Positions 1 to 7,974 of a DNA stretch of 64,000 bases are shown here, piece after piece. The notes below the pieces were generated by a model that saw only the letters and a program-made list of their open reading frames with translations, had not been told where the DNA came from and made no database searches. The position numbers and the translations under genes were made by a program. This DNA is from CAWBCR01 sp963787375 (lineage in GTDB: Bacteria > Chloroflexota > Anaerolineae > Aggregatilineales > UBA3940): NCBI GenBank assembly GCA_963787375.1, contig CAWBCR010000031.1, positions 226,679-290,678 of the forward strand, in the 5' to 3' direction. The first letter of the stretch is position 1; the number at the start of each line of letters is the position of its first letter.

Positions 1-701
1 GTCCAGCACAGGCGCGTCGTGCCCCACAGCTCCAGAAAGTAGCCCAGCCCCGACCCGGCGATAAACGTCAGCGAGGCGGCACGATAGTCTTTCGGCGTGG
101 CGATCAGCAGCGCGACCAGGATGATCGACACCACGGTCAGCGACTTGCCGCGCGTGGGCCACACGAACATCAGCAGCAGCGTCGAGAACGCGGCGAACAT
201 CGGCCAGTACACCCAGCGAAACACCTTCGCGTCGAAGCGCTCCGGCACGGCGCGCTGCAAAATCCGCACGATGCGGTCGATGGCCAGCGTGGCCACCGGC
301 CAGGCCGGGATGATCCACAGCGGCGGGCGCTCGGCGGTGTAGTAGGTCCACAGCAGCGTCTGCGTCCCCCAGCTTTCGATGACCAGCCCGCCGAGCGTCG
401 CCACGAACACGATGGGCAGGTCATACTTGAGGTTGGCTCCGGCCATCAGCAGCAGCGACATCACGGCGAAGACGCCGATCAGCAGCCAGTCGACCTTGAT
501 CCACCACTTGCCCGACCAGTCGGCCTGGCGCAGGTAGTCGAGCGCCAGCGGCCACCAGAAGTACAGGATCAGCCCGACGATCAGCGTGAAAGCGCCCATC
601 AGGTAGGTGCTGTGACGCGTCCAGTGCAGCAGGCCACCGAGACGGCGCACGGCGGCGATCAGGGGGTTGGAGTGTTGGGCCTGTCGTTGCATGGGAGTCA
701 T
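1..701 (-). CDS. Partial multi-pass membrane protein, unknown function
   Basis: An open frame runs from ATG at 701 off the left edge, so the C-terminus is missing. The roughly 230 visible residues form about six or seven hydrophobic helices, with a Trp-rich loop (WGTQTLLWTYYTAERPPLW) in the middle and a related WGTT motif near the edge. That pattern faintly recalls the carotenoid-biosynthesis membrane proteins (DUF422/CruF), which have Glu-Gly-Tyr and Trp motifs between helices, but the resemblance is too weak to name a function. Codon use is typical of the high-GC backbone. No promoter was identified. Confidence 0.6.
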   Translation of the reverse strand, partial: MTPMQRQAQHSNPLIAAVRRLGGLLHWTRHSTYLMGAFTLIVGLILYFWWPLALDYLRQADWSGKWWIKVDWLLIGVFAVMSLLLMAGANLKYDLPIVFVATLGGLVIESWGTQTLLWTYYTAERPPLWIIPAWPVATLAIDRIVRILQRAVPERFDAKVFRWVYWPMFAAFSTLLLMFVWPTRGKSLTVVSIILVALLIATPKDYRAASLTFIAGSGLGYFLELWGTTRLCW

Positions 702-746
702 TCTACAACGGGCAGGCAATTAGGACCAAACCGGGCGGGAGAGGCT

Positions 747-1640
747 TCAGGCGGGCCCGCCAGCGGCGAGGTGCGCTTTGAAGAACCCGATCACGCGCTG
801 CGTGTAGGCCTCCGGGTCGAGGTCATGCGCCTCACGGTGGCCGGCCCCCTCAACGCGCCACAGCTCTTTGGGCTCGCCGAGCGCGGCAAAGATGGCGTCC
901 TGGTCGGCGAGCGGCACAAAGGGGTCGTCGCTGCCATGCACCAGCAGCACCGGGCGCGGCGCGATCTGGCCGGCGGTGGGCAGCGGGCTGGCCTGGCTCA
1001 GGTCGAGGCCGCCCAGCCGCAGCGCGATCAGGCGCATGGCCAGCCAGGTCACCGGCTGAACGCGGATTTCCGTGTCGCCACGCAGGTAGCTGTTCAACGC
1101 GTGGTCGAGGCCGACGTAGCCGCCATCGCAGACAACGCAGGCCACCCGCTTATCCTGGGCGGCGGCGCGCAAGGCGACCGCCCCACCCATCGAGAAGCCC
1201 ATCAGGCCGACATGGCCTACGCCGCGCGCCTGGAGGAAATCGAGCGCCCCCAGCAGGTCGTCGAGTTCGCGGACGCCCAGCGTCCCGCGCGAGCCGTCGC
1301 TGATGCCGTGCGCGCGCCAATCGAACTGGAGCACGTCAAAGCCGGCGGCGACGAAATCGGGGACCCGGTCCGTGTCGCCGTCCATGCTGCCGAACATCCC
1401 GGCGCAGAAGACGACAGTGGGGCGGCGGCCCGGCTCGCCGGTGAGCCAGCCCCCCAGCGCGATGCCATCGCGACTGGTGAAGGTGACATGCTCGAAGGGC
1501 AGGCCCAGCGCGTTGGGCGGGCAGGGTGGGTCGGGTTTGCGGCGGCGGACGATGTAGCCCGAGGCCAGCCAGGCGGCGATGAGCAGCAGGGCGGCAGCGG
1601 CTGACAGGACGCCGAGGACAAAGGAGAGTGCAGGTGGCAT
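747..1640 (-). CDS. Membrane-anchored alpha/beta hydrolase
   Basis: Predicted serine hydrolase of about 297 residues. The N-terminus (MPPALSFVLGVLSAAAALLL) is a single membrane anchor, followed by a short Arg-rich stop-transfer. The fold shows the nucleophile elbow GFSMGG near residue 150, the acid region DDPFVPL and the histidine in GAGHREAHD near the C-terminus. It resembles the BAAT/FSH-type hydrolases with an N-terminal helix; the substrate is unknown. ATG 1640 was chosen because AGGAGG lies 8 bases upstream; the frame extends further upstream without a ribosome site. Confidence 0.85.
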   Translation of the reverse strand: MPPALSFVLGVLSAAAALLLIAAWLASGYIVRRRKPDPPCPPNALGLPFEHVTFTSRDGIALGGWLTGEPGRRPTVVFCAGMFGSMDGDTDRVPDFVAAGFDVLQFDWRAHGISDGSRGTLGVRELDDLLGALDFLQARGVGHVGLMGFSMGGAVALRAAAQDKRVACVVCDGGYVGLDHALNSYLRGDTEIRVQPVTWLAMRLIALRLGGLDLSQASPLPTAGQIAPRPVLLVHGSDDPFVPLADQDAIFAALGEPKELWRVEGAGHREAHDLDPEAYTQRVIGFFKAHLAAGGPA

Positions 1641-1697
1641 GGGGGGATCCTCCTGGGGAGGATCATAACCGCACACAGTGGGCTGCGCCAGAAGAGG

Positions 1698-1755
1698 CGG
1701 AACCCTCACCCCCGGCCCCTCTCCCGGGCGCGACCTGCGGTCGCTGGGAGAGGGG
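1698..1755. repeat. Dispersed CCCCTCTCC/GGAGAGGGG element
   Basis: An intergenic imperfect inverted repeat: ACCCTCACCCCCGGCCCCTC on the left is answered by GGGAGAGGGG on the right. Related CCCTCACCCC...CCCCTCTCC elements occur near 13905, 24345, 44905, 45085, 50495 and 52950. It is non-coding and of repetitive-extragenic type. Confidence 0.55.
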
Positions 1756-1836
1756 AATCAGACCGCGCGGCGACGGCAACGCGAAGGGGCGCACGTGCGT
1801 GCGCCCCTCGATCTATCCACGGGTATTCGATTGGGC

Positions 1837-1947
1837 TTACGGGTTCAGATAGGTATTGACGAAATCCAGGGCCTCCTGACGGTCCATGCGGAACACGCCG
1901 CCGGTGCCGCAGATCGCGGCGGAGCGTGGTGTAGCCGCTTGCCGCAT
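1837..1947 (-). other. Short ORF or C-terminal gene remnant
   Basis: A 36-codon frame ends FRMDRQEALDFVNTYLNP and then TAA. The last 17 residues read like the natural C-terminus of a larger protein, while the upstream part overlaps the divergent promoter of the HEAT gene. It may be the tail of a deleted gene. No ribosome site is visible and no family was recognised. Confidence 0.2.
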
Positions 1948-1963
1948 CACGGCCCCAGCGTGC

Positions 1964-1969
1964 TATACT
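1964..1969 (+). promoter_or_regulatory. Extended -10 box (TGCTATACT) for the HEAT gene
   Basis: TATACT preceded by TGC lies 9 bases before ATG 1979. That predicts a leaderless or near-leaderless transcript. The -35 region is poor. Confidence 0.4.
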
Positions 1970-1978
1970 ACAGGCATT

Positions 1979-2978
1979 ATGAGCCACGGCATCCCCATCA
2001 GCCGCCTCCGGGCGGGAACCGCAGATCGGCGGGGAGCAGTCCGCCGCAACGCACCTCAGCGGCTACGAGCCGCTGCTGGGCGGGATCCGGCGCGCCGGGG
2101 CCGACCTCGAACGGGTGCAGGCGCTGCTCAACGCCGAGAGCGACGCCGAGCGCGAGCGCATCCTCGAATTCGTGACGAACCTGGGGCAGGCGCAGGTGTA
2201 CGCCGCGGAGCTGGCGCAGGTGGTCCCGGCGCGGGCGCGGCACCGGGTCGGCAACTGGCGCGGGACGTTCACGCCCGGCCAGCGCATCCGCGCGATTGCG
2301 GCGCTGGGGCTGATCGGCAGCTACGAGTCGGTCGTGCCGCTGGTCGAGACGCTGGCCGACGACATCAGCGGGGTGCGGCTGGCCGCTGCCGAGGCGCTGC
2401 GGGCCATCTGCTGCCGCTTCGACCCGGACGAGCGCCGCACGCAGATCGCGACCCGCGCGCTGATCGACTCGCTGCGCGTGCTGCCGCTGAGCGGTCGGAA
2501 GGTGGTGGCGGGTATCCTGGCCGAGTCGGAGCCGGAGCTGGTGCTGGGTCCGCTGCTGCAAAACGCGCTCAACGCCGACGAGTGGTGGGCGCGGCGCGAG
2601 GCGGCGTGGGTGCTGGGCACGCTCGGTGACCGGCGGGCGACGCGGCGGCTGGTCGACACGCTGCACGACCCATCGACGGCGGTGCGGGTGTCGGCGGCGT
2701 GGGCGCTGGGCCGGCTCGACGCGCCGGTGGCGGTCGGGCCGCTGCTGGAAACGTCAGAGGATGCGGACGAGGTGGTGCGGGCGGCGGCACTGGAGGCGCT
2801 GGGCGCGCAGGCGGCGCGCCTCTCGGCGCTGGACGCGGGGCTGCGCCCGGCGCTGGACCGCATCACGAACGCGCTCGACGACAGCGACCTCTCGGTGCGG
2901 CACGCGGCGGTCGAGGCGCTGGCGGGGATCAACACGCTGGAGGCGCGCCGGCGGCTGCAGGATTTTTTGGCGCGGTAG
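1979..2978 (+). CDS. HEAT-repeat (PBS-lyase type) protein, frameshifted near the 5' end
   Basis: The main frame encodes tandem helical repeats of about 30 residues, recognisable as HEAT/PBS-lyase repeats: AIAALGLIGSYESVVPLVET, AAWALGRLDAPVAVGPLLET and similar units ending LEARRRLQDFLAR. Such proteins are protein-interaction scaffolds. The long frame has no ATG at its front (a TGA precedes it at 1980), whereas ATG 1979 opens a short frame (MSHGIPISR) beside the promoter. The simplest reading is one gene with a single-base shift between about 2005 and 2040. The alternative is initiation at GTG 2115, which would cut into the first repeat. No enzymatic motif is present. Confidence 0.75.
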
Positions 2979-3023
2979 GGAACCGGGCGCGAGCACCTGC
3001 CGCAGCGGACTGCCGTGTATATC

Positions 3024-3383
3024 TTACCGGGCCGGGGCGTAGCCGATGCACAGCACAATGGCTGCTGCGATCTCATCCATCTGGTCATCTGTGAGCACGC
3101 CTAGCCTGCGCTGAAACCGGTTCAGTGACAGCGATTTAACCTGGAACGCATCCGCTGCCGATTCCTTTGCCAGCCCATTCTCTGGCGTGGGGGCCAGATT
3201 GACCATCCAGAAATAGCGGGCAAACTGCGGCTGCCAGCTCGTGATGGGCACCACAATGTGCAGCCGTATCCGCCCCACGCTGTGCGCGGTCATCACGACA
3301 GCCGGGCGGATTTTCCGGATCTCATCGCCCTCGCTCGGATCAAAACGGATTTCCCATACCTCACCCCGGCTGGCGTCAGGCAT
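3024..3383 (-). CDS. Type II toxin, MazF/PemK family
   Basis: About 119 residues. The N-terminal GEVWEIRFDPSEGDEIRKIR followed by PAVVMTAH is the MazF/PemK signature (start G-x-hydrophobic-W, then the KxRPavV loop), and VVPITSW matches strand 3. The family are sequence-specific endoribonucleases. ATG 3383 is used because the gene then overlaps the end of the upstream antitoxin by 8 bases (ATGCCTGA), which indicates translational coupling. The partner is at 3376-3618. Confidence 0.88.
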   Translation of the reverse strand: MPDASRGEVWEIRFDPSEGDEIRKIRPAVVMTAHSVGRIRLHIVVPITSWQPQFARYFWMVNLAPTPENGLAKESAADAFQVKSLSLNRFQRRLGVLTDDQMDEIAAAIVLCIGYAPAR

Positions 3384-3618
3384 CCAGGTCTTCCTCGCTG
3401 TAAGCTTCAAAGACCTCGAAATCCTCATCCGCTGCCGCCTCAAAGGCAGCGGTCACCAGGCGTGAACGCTCCTCCGGAGGCAGCCGGAGCAGATCGCGCG
3501 CCGTGCGGGCCGGTGTCTGCTGGAGCGCGGTCACAAAGTCCAGCACCCGGCGCTTCTGGGCCTCGTCCAGCCTATGAAGCTGCTCGACGATCTGTTGCTC
3601 AACCGGAACGCTTGCCAT
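3376..3618 (-). CDS. Antitoxin of the MazF-like pair
   Basis: About 80 residues, acidic at the C-terminus (EDFEVFEAYSEEDLDA), as expected of a tail that masks a toxin RNase. The N-terminal half (EQLHRLDEAQKRRVLDFVTA) is a helical pattern common to small antitoxins paired with PemK-like toxins. ATG 3618 has AAAGGA 8 bases upstream, whereas ATG 3627 abuts that site, so 3618 is preferred. The stop overlaps the toxin start. No DNA-binding fold could be assigned with certainty. Confidence 0.75.
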   Translation of the reverse strand: MASVPVEQQIVEQLHRLDEAQKRRVLDFVTALQQTPARTARDLLRLPPEERSRLVTAAFEAAADEDFEVFEAYSEEDLDA

Positions 3619-3679
3619 CACTGCCATCCTTTCACAAATCCATTTCCCTCACCCTGATTTTATCTCGGTTATCATCCCC

Positions 3680-3685
3680 ATTATA
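3680..3685 (-). promoter_or_regulatory. -10 box (TATAAT) of the toxin-antitoxin operon
   Basis: The complement reads GCGTATAATGGGGATG. The same 16-base stretch recurs at 6329-6345 upstream of the lipoprotein gene at 5176-6282. The -35 is unclear. Confidence 0.45.
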
Positions 3686-3715
3686 CGCATAAGTACCGGG
3701 TGAGACCGGGGATCG

Positions 3716-5039
3716 CTACCCCTCCGCGACCGGCTCCACAGGGGCCGGCTGCCGCACGTCGAGCGGGGTGGATGACTCGTCCACCGGCGGGGCGGGCCTC
3801 TCGGTGGGGTCGGTGATGAGCCGCACCTTGCGCTCGAACAGCAGGTAGTCGTAGGCCCAGCTAATCAGCACGACCAGCCGGTTGCGGAAGTCGATCAGCT
3901 CGAACAGGTGCAGGCCCAGCCAGGCCAGCCAGGCCGGGAAGCCGGTGAGGTGCACGCCGAAGACGGTCGCCACGGCTGCGCCGCGCCCGATGACCGACAT
4001 CGTGCCCCTGTCGAAGTAGCGGAAGGGCGGCAGCGAGTCCTTACCCTTCTCGCGGGCGAGGATGTGCCGCGCGGCGTAGCGTCCCTGCTGCATGGCGACC
4101 GGGGCCATCTGCGGCAGCGGGCGACCATCTTGCGCCACGTAGGCCATGTCACCGATGGCGTACACCTCCGGGTGGCCGCCCAGCGTGAGGTCGGGCTCCA
4201 CGTCGACCTGCCCGCCGTGCTCGCGCGGCACGTCGAGCGCATCAGACAGCGCCGAGGCGCGCACGCCCGCCGCCCACATCACCATGTAGCTGGGGATCGT
4301 TGTGCCGTCGTCGAGCAGGACGCGGTCCGCTTCGGCGCTGCGGATGCCGTGGCCCAGGATCACGTCGACGCCCATCTTGCGCAGCCGGGCCAGCGCGTAA
4401 CGCTGGAGCCGGACCGGGAACGCGCCGAGCAGCCGGTCGAGCTTCTCGACCAGCACGATGCGCGTCTCGTCGAGCGCGATCTCGCGGGTGGTCCTTGACC
4501 AGCACGCCGCGCACCAACTCAGCCAGCGCGCCGACGAACTCGACGCCGGTGGGGCCGCCGCCGGCGATGACGAAGGTCAGCAGCGCGCGGCGCACGTCGG
4601 GATCGGCCTCGGTCGAGGCGCGCTCGAAGGCGCTCAGGATGCGGTTGCGCAGCCGGGCGGCGTCGTCGAGGCCCTTGACGACGTAGCTGTGCCGCTCGAC
4701 GCTGTCCATGCCGAAGAAGTTGGTGGTGGCCCCGGCGGCCAGGATCAGGTAATCGTAGCGCAGCGCGCCGGAGTCGGTCTGCACCTCGCGGCGGTCAAAG
4801 TCGACGCCGGTGACGCCCGCCATGCGGAAGGTGACGTTCGGCCAGTGGCGCACGGCGGCGCGCACCGGGTGGGCAATCGACTCCAGCTCGACGCTGGCGG
4901 TCGCGACCTGATACAGCAGCGGCTGGAACAGGTGGTAGTTGTTGCGGTCGACGAGCCACACGTCGAGGCCCTTGTTGCGCAATTCCCTGGCAGCCCGCAG
5001 CCCGCCAAACCCCGCCCCCACGATCACCACGCGCTTCAT
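3716..5039 (-). CDS. Type II NADH dehydrogenase (NDH-2 family), one frameshift
   Basis: FAD-dependent NADH:quinone oxidoreductase, predicted to sit on the inner membrane face and feed electrons to quinone without pumping. The N-terminus (KRVVIVGAGFGGLRAARELR) is the FAD dinucleotide fold, NNYHLFQPLLYQVATA is diagnostic of NDH-2, FVIAGGGPTGVEFVGALAEL is the NADH fold, and YAIGDMAYV is the late FAD-binding GD motif. The C-terminus has the amphipathic or membrane helix typical of the family. The reading frame changes once near 4486: translation into KDHPR continues in the next frame as EIALDETRIVLVEKLD. A single-base error or mutation is likely. ATG 5039 is preceded by GGAGG at 5 bases. Confidence 0.9.
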
Positions 5040-5061
5040 CGAAGCCTCCTGCAACACTAGA

Positions 5062-5114
5062 GAAATATTTCACAATCTAGATACATTATATACTAATTAG
5101 ATGAGATTTGTCAA
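5062..5114 (-). promoter_or_regulatory. Strong sigma-70 promoter with palindromes for the NDH-2 gene
   Basis: On the minus strand TTGACA (5109-5114) is followed after 18 bases by TATAAT (5085-5090). A perfect 10-base palindrome GAAATATTTC (5062-5071) lies just downstream of the predicted start site, and an ATCTA...TAGAT pair encloses the -10. These are operator candidates. Confidence 0.7.
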
Positions 5115-5175
5115 GATGGAGCGGGGCAGACATCGCGGGTGTAGGTTGCTGAGTGAGGGATACCAAGAAGGGTAG

Positions 5176-6282
5176 CTAGGGCACCCATGCCATCATAGCC
5201 ACACTATCGATCTCCATTAATCCTCGCGTCAAATTGACCAGCGAGTTATCCGCAAGCGACAGAATCCATACGTCCCTGCCGTCTGAAAACGCGATTTCAT
5301 TGCCATCGGGAGACCAGACAGGACATTGAAGGATCTCGAGATCGACATTGAACTCCAGCGAAGTAAGCAGCATCAGTTCTGTTGGGGAATACTCCCTGAC
5401 TACACGTCCTTGAAGGTCGATAATGCGCAAGGTTCGAACGTAGCTCACTGCATCCAGGTACTCGCCGACTATCTCTTCACTATCCGGTGACCAAGAGAAC
5501 TTGCCGTCAATCCGGTCGGCAAGTGGACGGAAGTTCTCTGCAGAGCAGATGTGAGACTCGGCGCTACAGGTTACGTCCAAGAGGAACAGGGAATCAGAAT
5601 TCGCGTTCAGCGCAAGGTGCTTCCCATCGGGAGACCAATCGACATTCTCAAAACCGGGTTCAACAATCTGCTGTGGATGCCTGAATTCAGGAGGGATGAG
5701 AGACTCCGAGACGACACCTGTCTCAAGATTCACGACTTCTAGGAACTGCCCATCACGAATATACGCTATGAACTCTCCATCGGGCGACCAACTCGGCGAC
5801 CGGACAAAATCACCGGCTTCGATAACCTGGATGACATTGCCAGCTAAATCCAGTATGGCGATGCCTTTTTCGGTCGCAAAGGCGACAAGCCTGTTGATCG
5901 GAGAGACCGATGGGTCGTAGTAGTAAGGTTTTCCTGTGGTGAGCGTTTCAACGCTTGAGCCATCAACACAAATCAGATAGTAACCAAAATCCGTCGTGCC
6001 GCCCGTAATCGGCTCACCCCCTACCAGGATGCGGGTTTGGGTACATGCGTGATATGGCGTAGGCGTCGGGCGAGGGATCTCGGTAGAGGTAGGAGAGGGT
6101 TCTGGGGCTGCTGTTACGGTATTGTGGGTCTCCGTCGGTGTGGGTGACGGGGGATTCGATGTTTCTTCAACACATGCGACCAGATATATCGCCAGCAACA
6201 AGGCACTTGCAGAAACCATAGACGCCTTCAAAATAGCGGATGGTGTGGCTGCGCTTTTGAGTGCTCGAACCCAGTTACCCAT
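5176..6282 (-). CDS. Lipoprotein with TolB/WD40-like beta-propeller repeats
   Basis: About 368 residues. The signal ends in a lipobox (LAIYLVAC), so it is predicted to be lipid-anchored outside the cytoplasmic membrane. A Ser/Thr/Pro-rich linker follows. The body has four PD40-like blades, each with the WSPDG motif: SWSPDGEFIAYI, DWSPDGKHLAL, SWSPDSEEIVGE and VWSPDGNEIAFS. These propellers usually bind proteins or ligands rather than catalyse. ATG 6282 opens a good signal peptide (MGNWVRALKSA). GC is clearly lower than in the neighbours, hinting at transfer. Confidence 0.8.
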   Translation of the reverse strand: MGNWVRALKSAATPSAILKASMVSASALLLAIYLVACVEETSNPPSPTPTETHNTVTAAPEPSPTSTEIPRPTPTPYHACTQTRILVGGEPITGGTTDFGYYLICVDGSSVETLTTGKPYYYDPSVSPINRLVAFATEKGIAILDLAGNVIQVIEAGDFVRSPSWSPDGEFIAYIRDGQFLEVVNLETGVVSESLIPPEFRHPQQIVEPGFENVDWSPDGKHLALNANSDSLFLLDVTCSAESHICSAENFRPLADRIDGKFSWSPDSEEIVGEYLDAVSYVRTLRIIDLQGRVVREYSPTELMLLTSLEFNVDLEILQCPVWSPDGNEIAFSDGRDVWILSLADNSLVNLTRGLMEIDSVAMMAWVP

Positions 6283-6336
6283 TGCCTGCCCTCTGGAGAA
6301 TAAGTCGGATATTCTTTGGTTCCGGGAGGCATCCCC

Positions 6337-6342
6337 ATTATA
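6337..6342 (-). promoter_or_regulatory. -10 box for the beta-propeller lipoprotein
   Basis: TATAAT on the minus strand, within the same CATCCCCATTATACGC context as at 3672-3689. It predicts a leader of about 50 bases. Confidence 0.4.
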
Positions 6343-6508
6343 CGCGCAGGTCATGAGTAGGGCCGGGCGCTAGCCCGACGGAACGAGGCGACCCTCAGCG
6401 ACACGTCAGCATCGCGCGTGTGGGGGCGGGGGTGAAGGTTTCCTGCTGAAAACGATAACCCCACGACCGGTCGGCCCGCCCAATTCTGCCAGATCGCGCG
6501 GCGTCTGC

Positions 6509-6514
6509 TATAAT
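6509..6514 (+). promoter_or_regulatory. Extended -10 (TGCTATAAT), leaderless start
   Basis: TATAAT ends 7 bases before ATG 6522, so the transcript should begin at or next to the start codon. No ribosome site fits in the gap. Confidence 0.5.
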
Positions 6515-6521
6515 CTGCCGC

Positions 6522-7190
6522 ATGCTCGCCAACCTCCTCGCCACCCTCTGGGCCCGCTTCCCGCTCGCGCTGCTGTTGGCGCGGCTGGTCGTCGCCCCGA
6601 TCAGTTTCATGCTGCACGAGCTGGCGCACGGGCTGGTCGCCACCCTGCTGGGCGACCCCACCCCGCGCGAGTCGGGCCGCCTGACGCTCAACCCGTTCCG
6701 GCACCTGGAGGGCATCGGCATCATCGGCGGGGTGCTGAGCGGCGTTGGCTGGAGCCGCCCCACGCCGATCCGCCCGCACCGGATGTGGCTCCCCGGCGCG
6801 ATAGGCGGGCTGCTGGCCGTGGCGGCGGGCCTGCTGGCCAGCCTGGGGATCGTGCTGGGCGGGCAGGCGGCGCTCACCGCGCTGCACCTCAAGCCGACGA
6901 TCCCGTGGGCAGGCTGGCCTACCGCCGTCGATTTCCTCACCGTGGCGGTGCGCTTCAACCTGACGCTGGCGCTGCTCAACCTGCTGCCGCTGTTCCCGCT
7001 CGACATGTACACCGCGATCCGCTTCCTGCTGCCGCTGCGCGCCGCCTTCTGGTGGGAGCGCGCCTCCGGCTTGATGACGACCGTGCTGGGCGTCGGGCTG
7101 GGGCTGCTGCTGATGCTGCCCGCGCCGGTGCTGGTGGCGGCGCTGGGGCCACCGGTGCAGGCGGGAATCCACACGCTGCTGGGCTGGTAG
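6522..7190 (+). CDS. M50-type (site-2 protease-like) membrane metalloprotease
   Basis: About 222 residues with several membrane helices. HELAHG near residue 30 is the HExxH zinc motif. NLLPLFPLDMYTAI near residue 155 corresponds to the family's second motif, N-x2-P-x-P-LDG, with the Asp kept but the following Gly replaced by Met. Known members cleave peptides within the membrane. The gene seems to be transcribed alone from a leaderless promoter. The altered LDG motif leaves activity uncertain. Confidence 0.75.
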   Translation: MLANLLATLWARFPLALLLARLVVAPISFMLHELAHGLVATLLGDPTPRESGRLTLNPFRHLEGIGIIGGVLSGVGWSRPTPIRPHRMWLPGAIGGLLAVAAGLLASLGIVLGGQAALTALHLKPTIPWAGWPTAVDFLTVAVRFNLTLALLNLLPLFPLDMYTAIRFLLPLRAAFWWERASGLMTTVLGVGLGLLLMLPAPVLVAALGPPVQAGIHTLLGW

Positions 7191-7273
7191 TCCACTTCGG
7201 CCATCTTTTACCGTTCGGGCCTGAAAAGCGTGTACACTCTGAGCCGAGGGAACACACCTTGAGGAGGGGGAAT

Positions 7274-7918
7274 ATGAACGCAAAACGCTGGATGATTCGA
7301 TGCGCGGGGGCGCTGGCGGGCCTGATTCTGGCCGCGTGCGGCGCGTCGGGGCCCGCCGTGCAGGCCACACCGACCAACACGCCAGCCGCGCCGGTGTCGC
7401 AGGCGACGCTGCCGCTGGGCGAAGCGACGATCCCATCGGTGGAAAGCGGCAGCGGGCCCACTGTCGCGCCGACGCCCGACTGGAACAGCGTGCTGCCCAT
7501 GTACCAGCTTGTCGTGGGCGACCAGACCATCGACGGCATACGCGGCGGCTTCTGCTGGCCGATTGCGCCGGAAGGCAGCGAGGCGGCGCGCGTGTACTGC
7601 ACCGACATTATGCTGCCGCCGATCCAGACCTACACGCCGCTGCCCGCCGGCGAGCCGATCAAGATCAGGCTGTCCGGTGAGCCGCTGCCGGAGACGGTGA
7701 CGATCAGCCTGCAGGTGGGCGAGATACAGGCCGTCGTCGACCAGATCTACATCGAGTCACCGCAAAACCCGGACATCGCCTGGACGTACAACGACAAGCC
7801 GGGCAGATACACGCTGGTGGTGTACGCCAAGTGGGCGTCGCAGGGCTCCGACCTGGCCTACTATTACGGCGTCGAGGTGCCCGCGGGCAGCAGCGGCACA
7901 GCCACCCCTACCCCGTAG
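7274..7918 (+). CDS. Lipoprotein of unknown function
   Basis: About 214 residues. The signal peptide ends LAGLILAAC, a lipobox, followed by a Thr/Pro/Ala-rich tether. The mature part has Cys residues in FCWPI and VYCTD that could form a disulfide, and a predicted beta-rich C-terminal half (GRYTLVVYAKW...LAYYYGVEV). No known domain was recognised. ATG 7274 follows GAGGAGGGGGA. The gene ends 13 bases before a strong hairpin terminator shared with the convergent cyclase gene. Confidence 0.8.
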   Translation: MNAKRWMIRCAGALAGLILAACGASGPAVQATPTNTPAAPVSQATLPLGEATIPSVESGSGPTVAPTPDWNSVLPMYQLVVGDQTIDGIRGGFCWPIAPEGSEAARVYCTDIMLPPIQTYTPLPAGEPIKIRLSGEPLPETVTISLQVGEIQAVVDQIYIESPQNPDIAWTYNDKPGRYTLVVYAKWASQGSDLAYYYGVEVPAGSSGTATPTP

Positions 7919-7931
7919 CCCGCTCACAGCG

Positions 7932-7967
7932 CAGGAGCCGCCCCATACCGCCGGCGGCTCCTGTTGA
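7932..7967. terminator. Bidirectional hairpin terminator
   Basis: Perfect 11-base arms CAGGAGCCGCC (7932-7942) and GGCGGCTCCTG (7953-7963), followed by TTGATT, between two convergent genes. Confidence 0.7.
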
Positions 7968-7974
7968 TTCCTGC

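Noticed and set aside
612..1604. A 330-codon plus-strand frame over the alpha/beta hydrolase
   Set aside because: It mirrors the real minus-strand gene; the translation is His/Arg/Gln-rich with no family features, while the minus strand has a full catalytic triad.
6351..7436. A 361-codon minus-strand frame
   Set aside because: It overlaps the M50 protease and lipoprotein on the plus strand and is low complexity (Arg/Gln/His); the plus strand carries HExxH and a lipobox.
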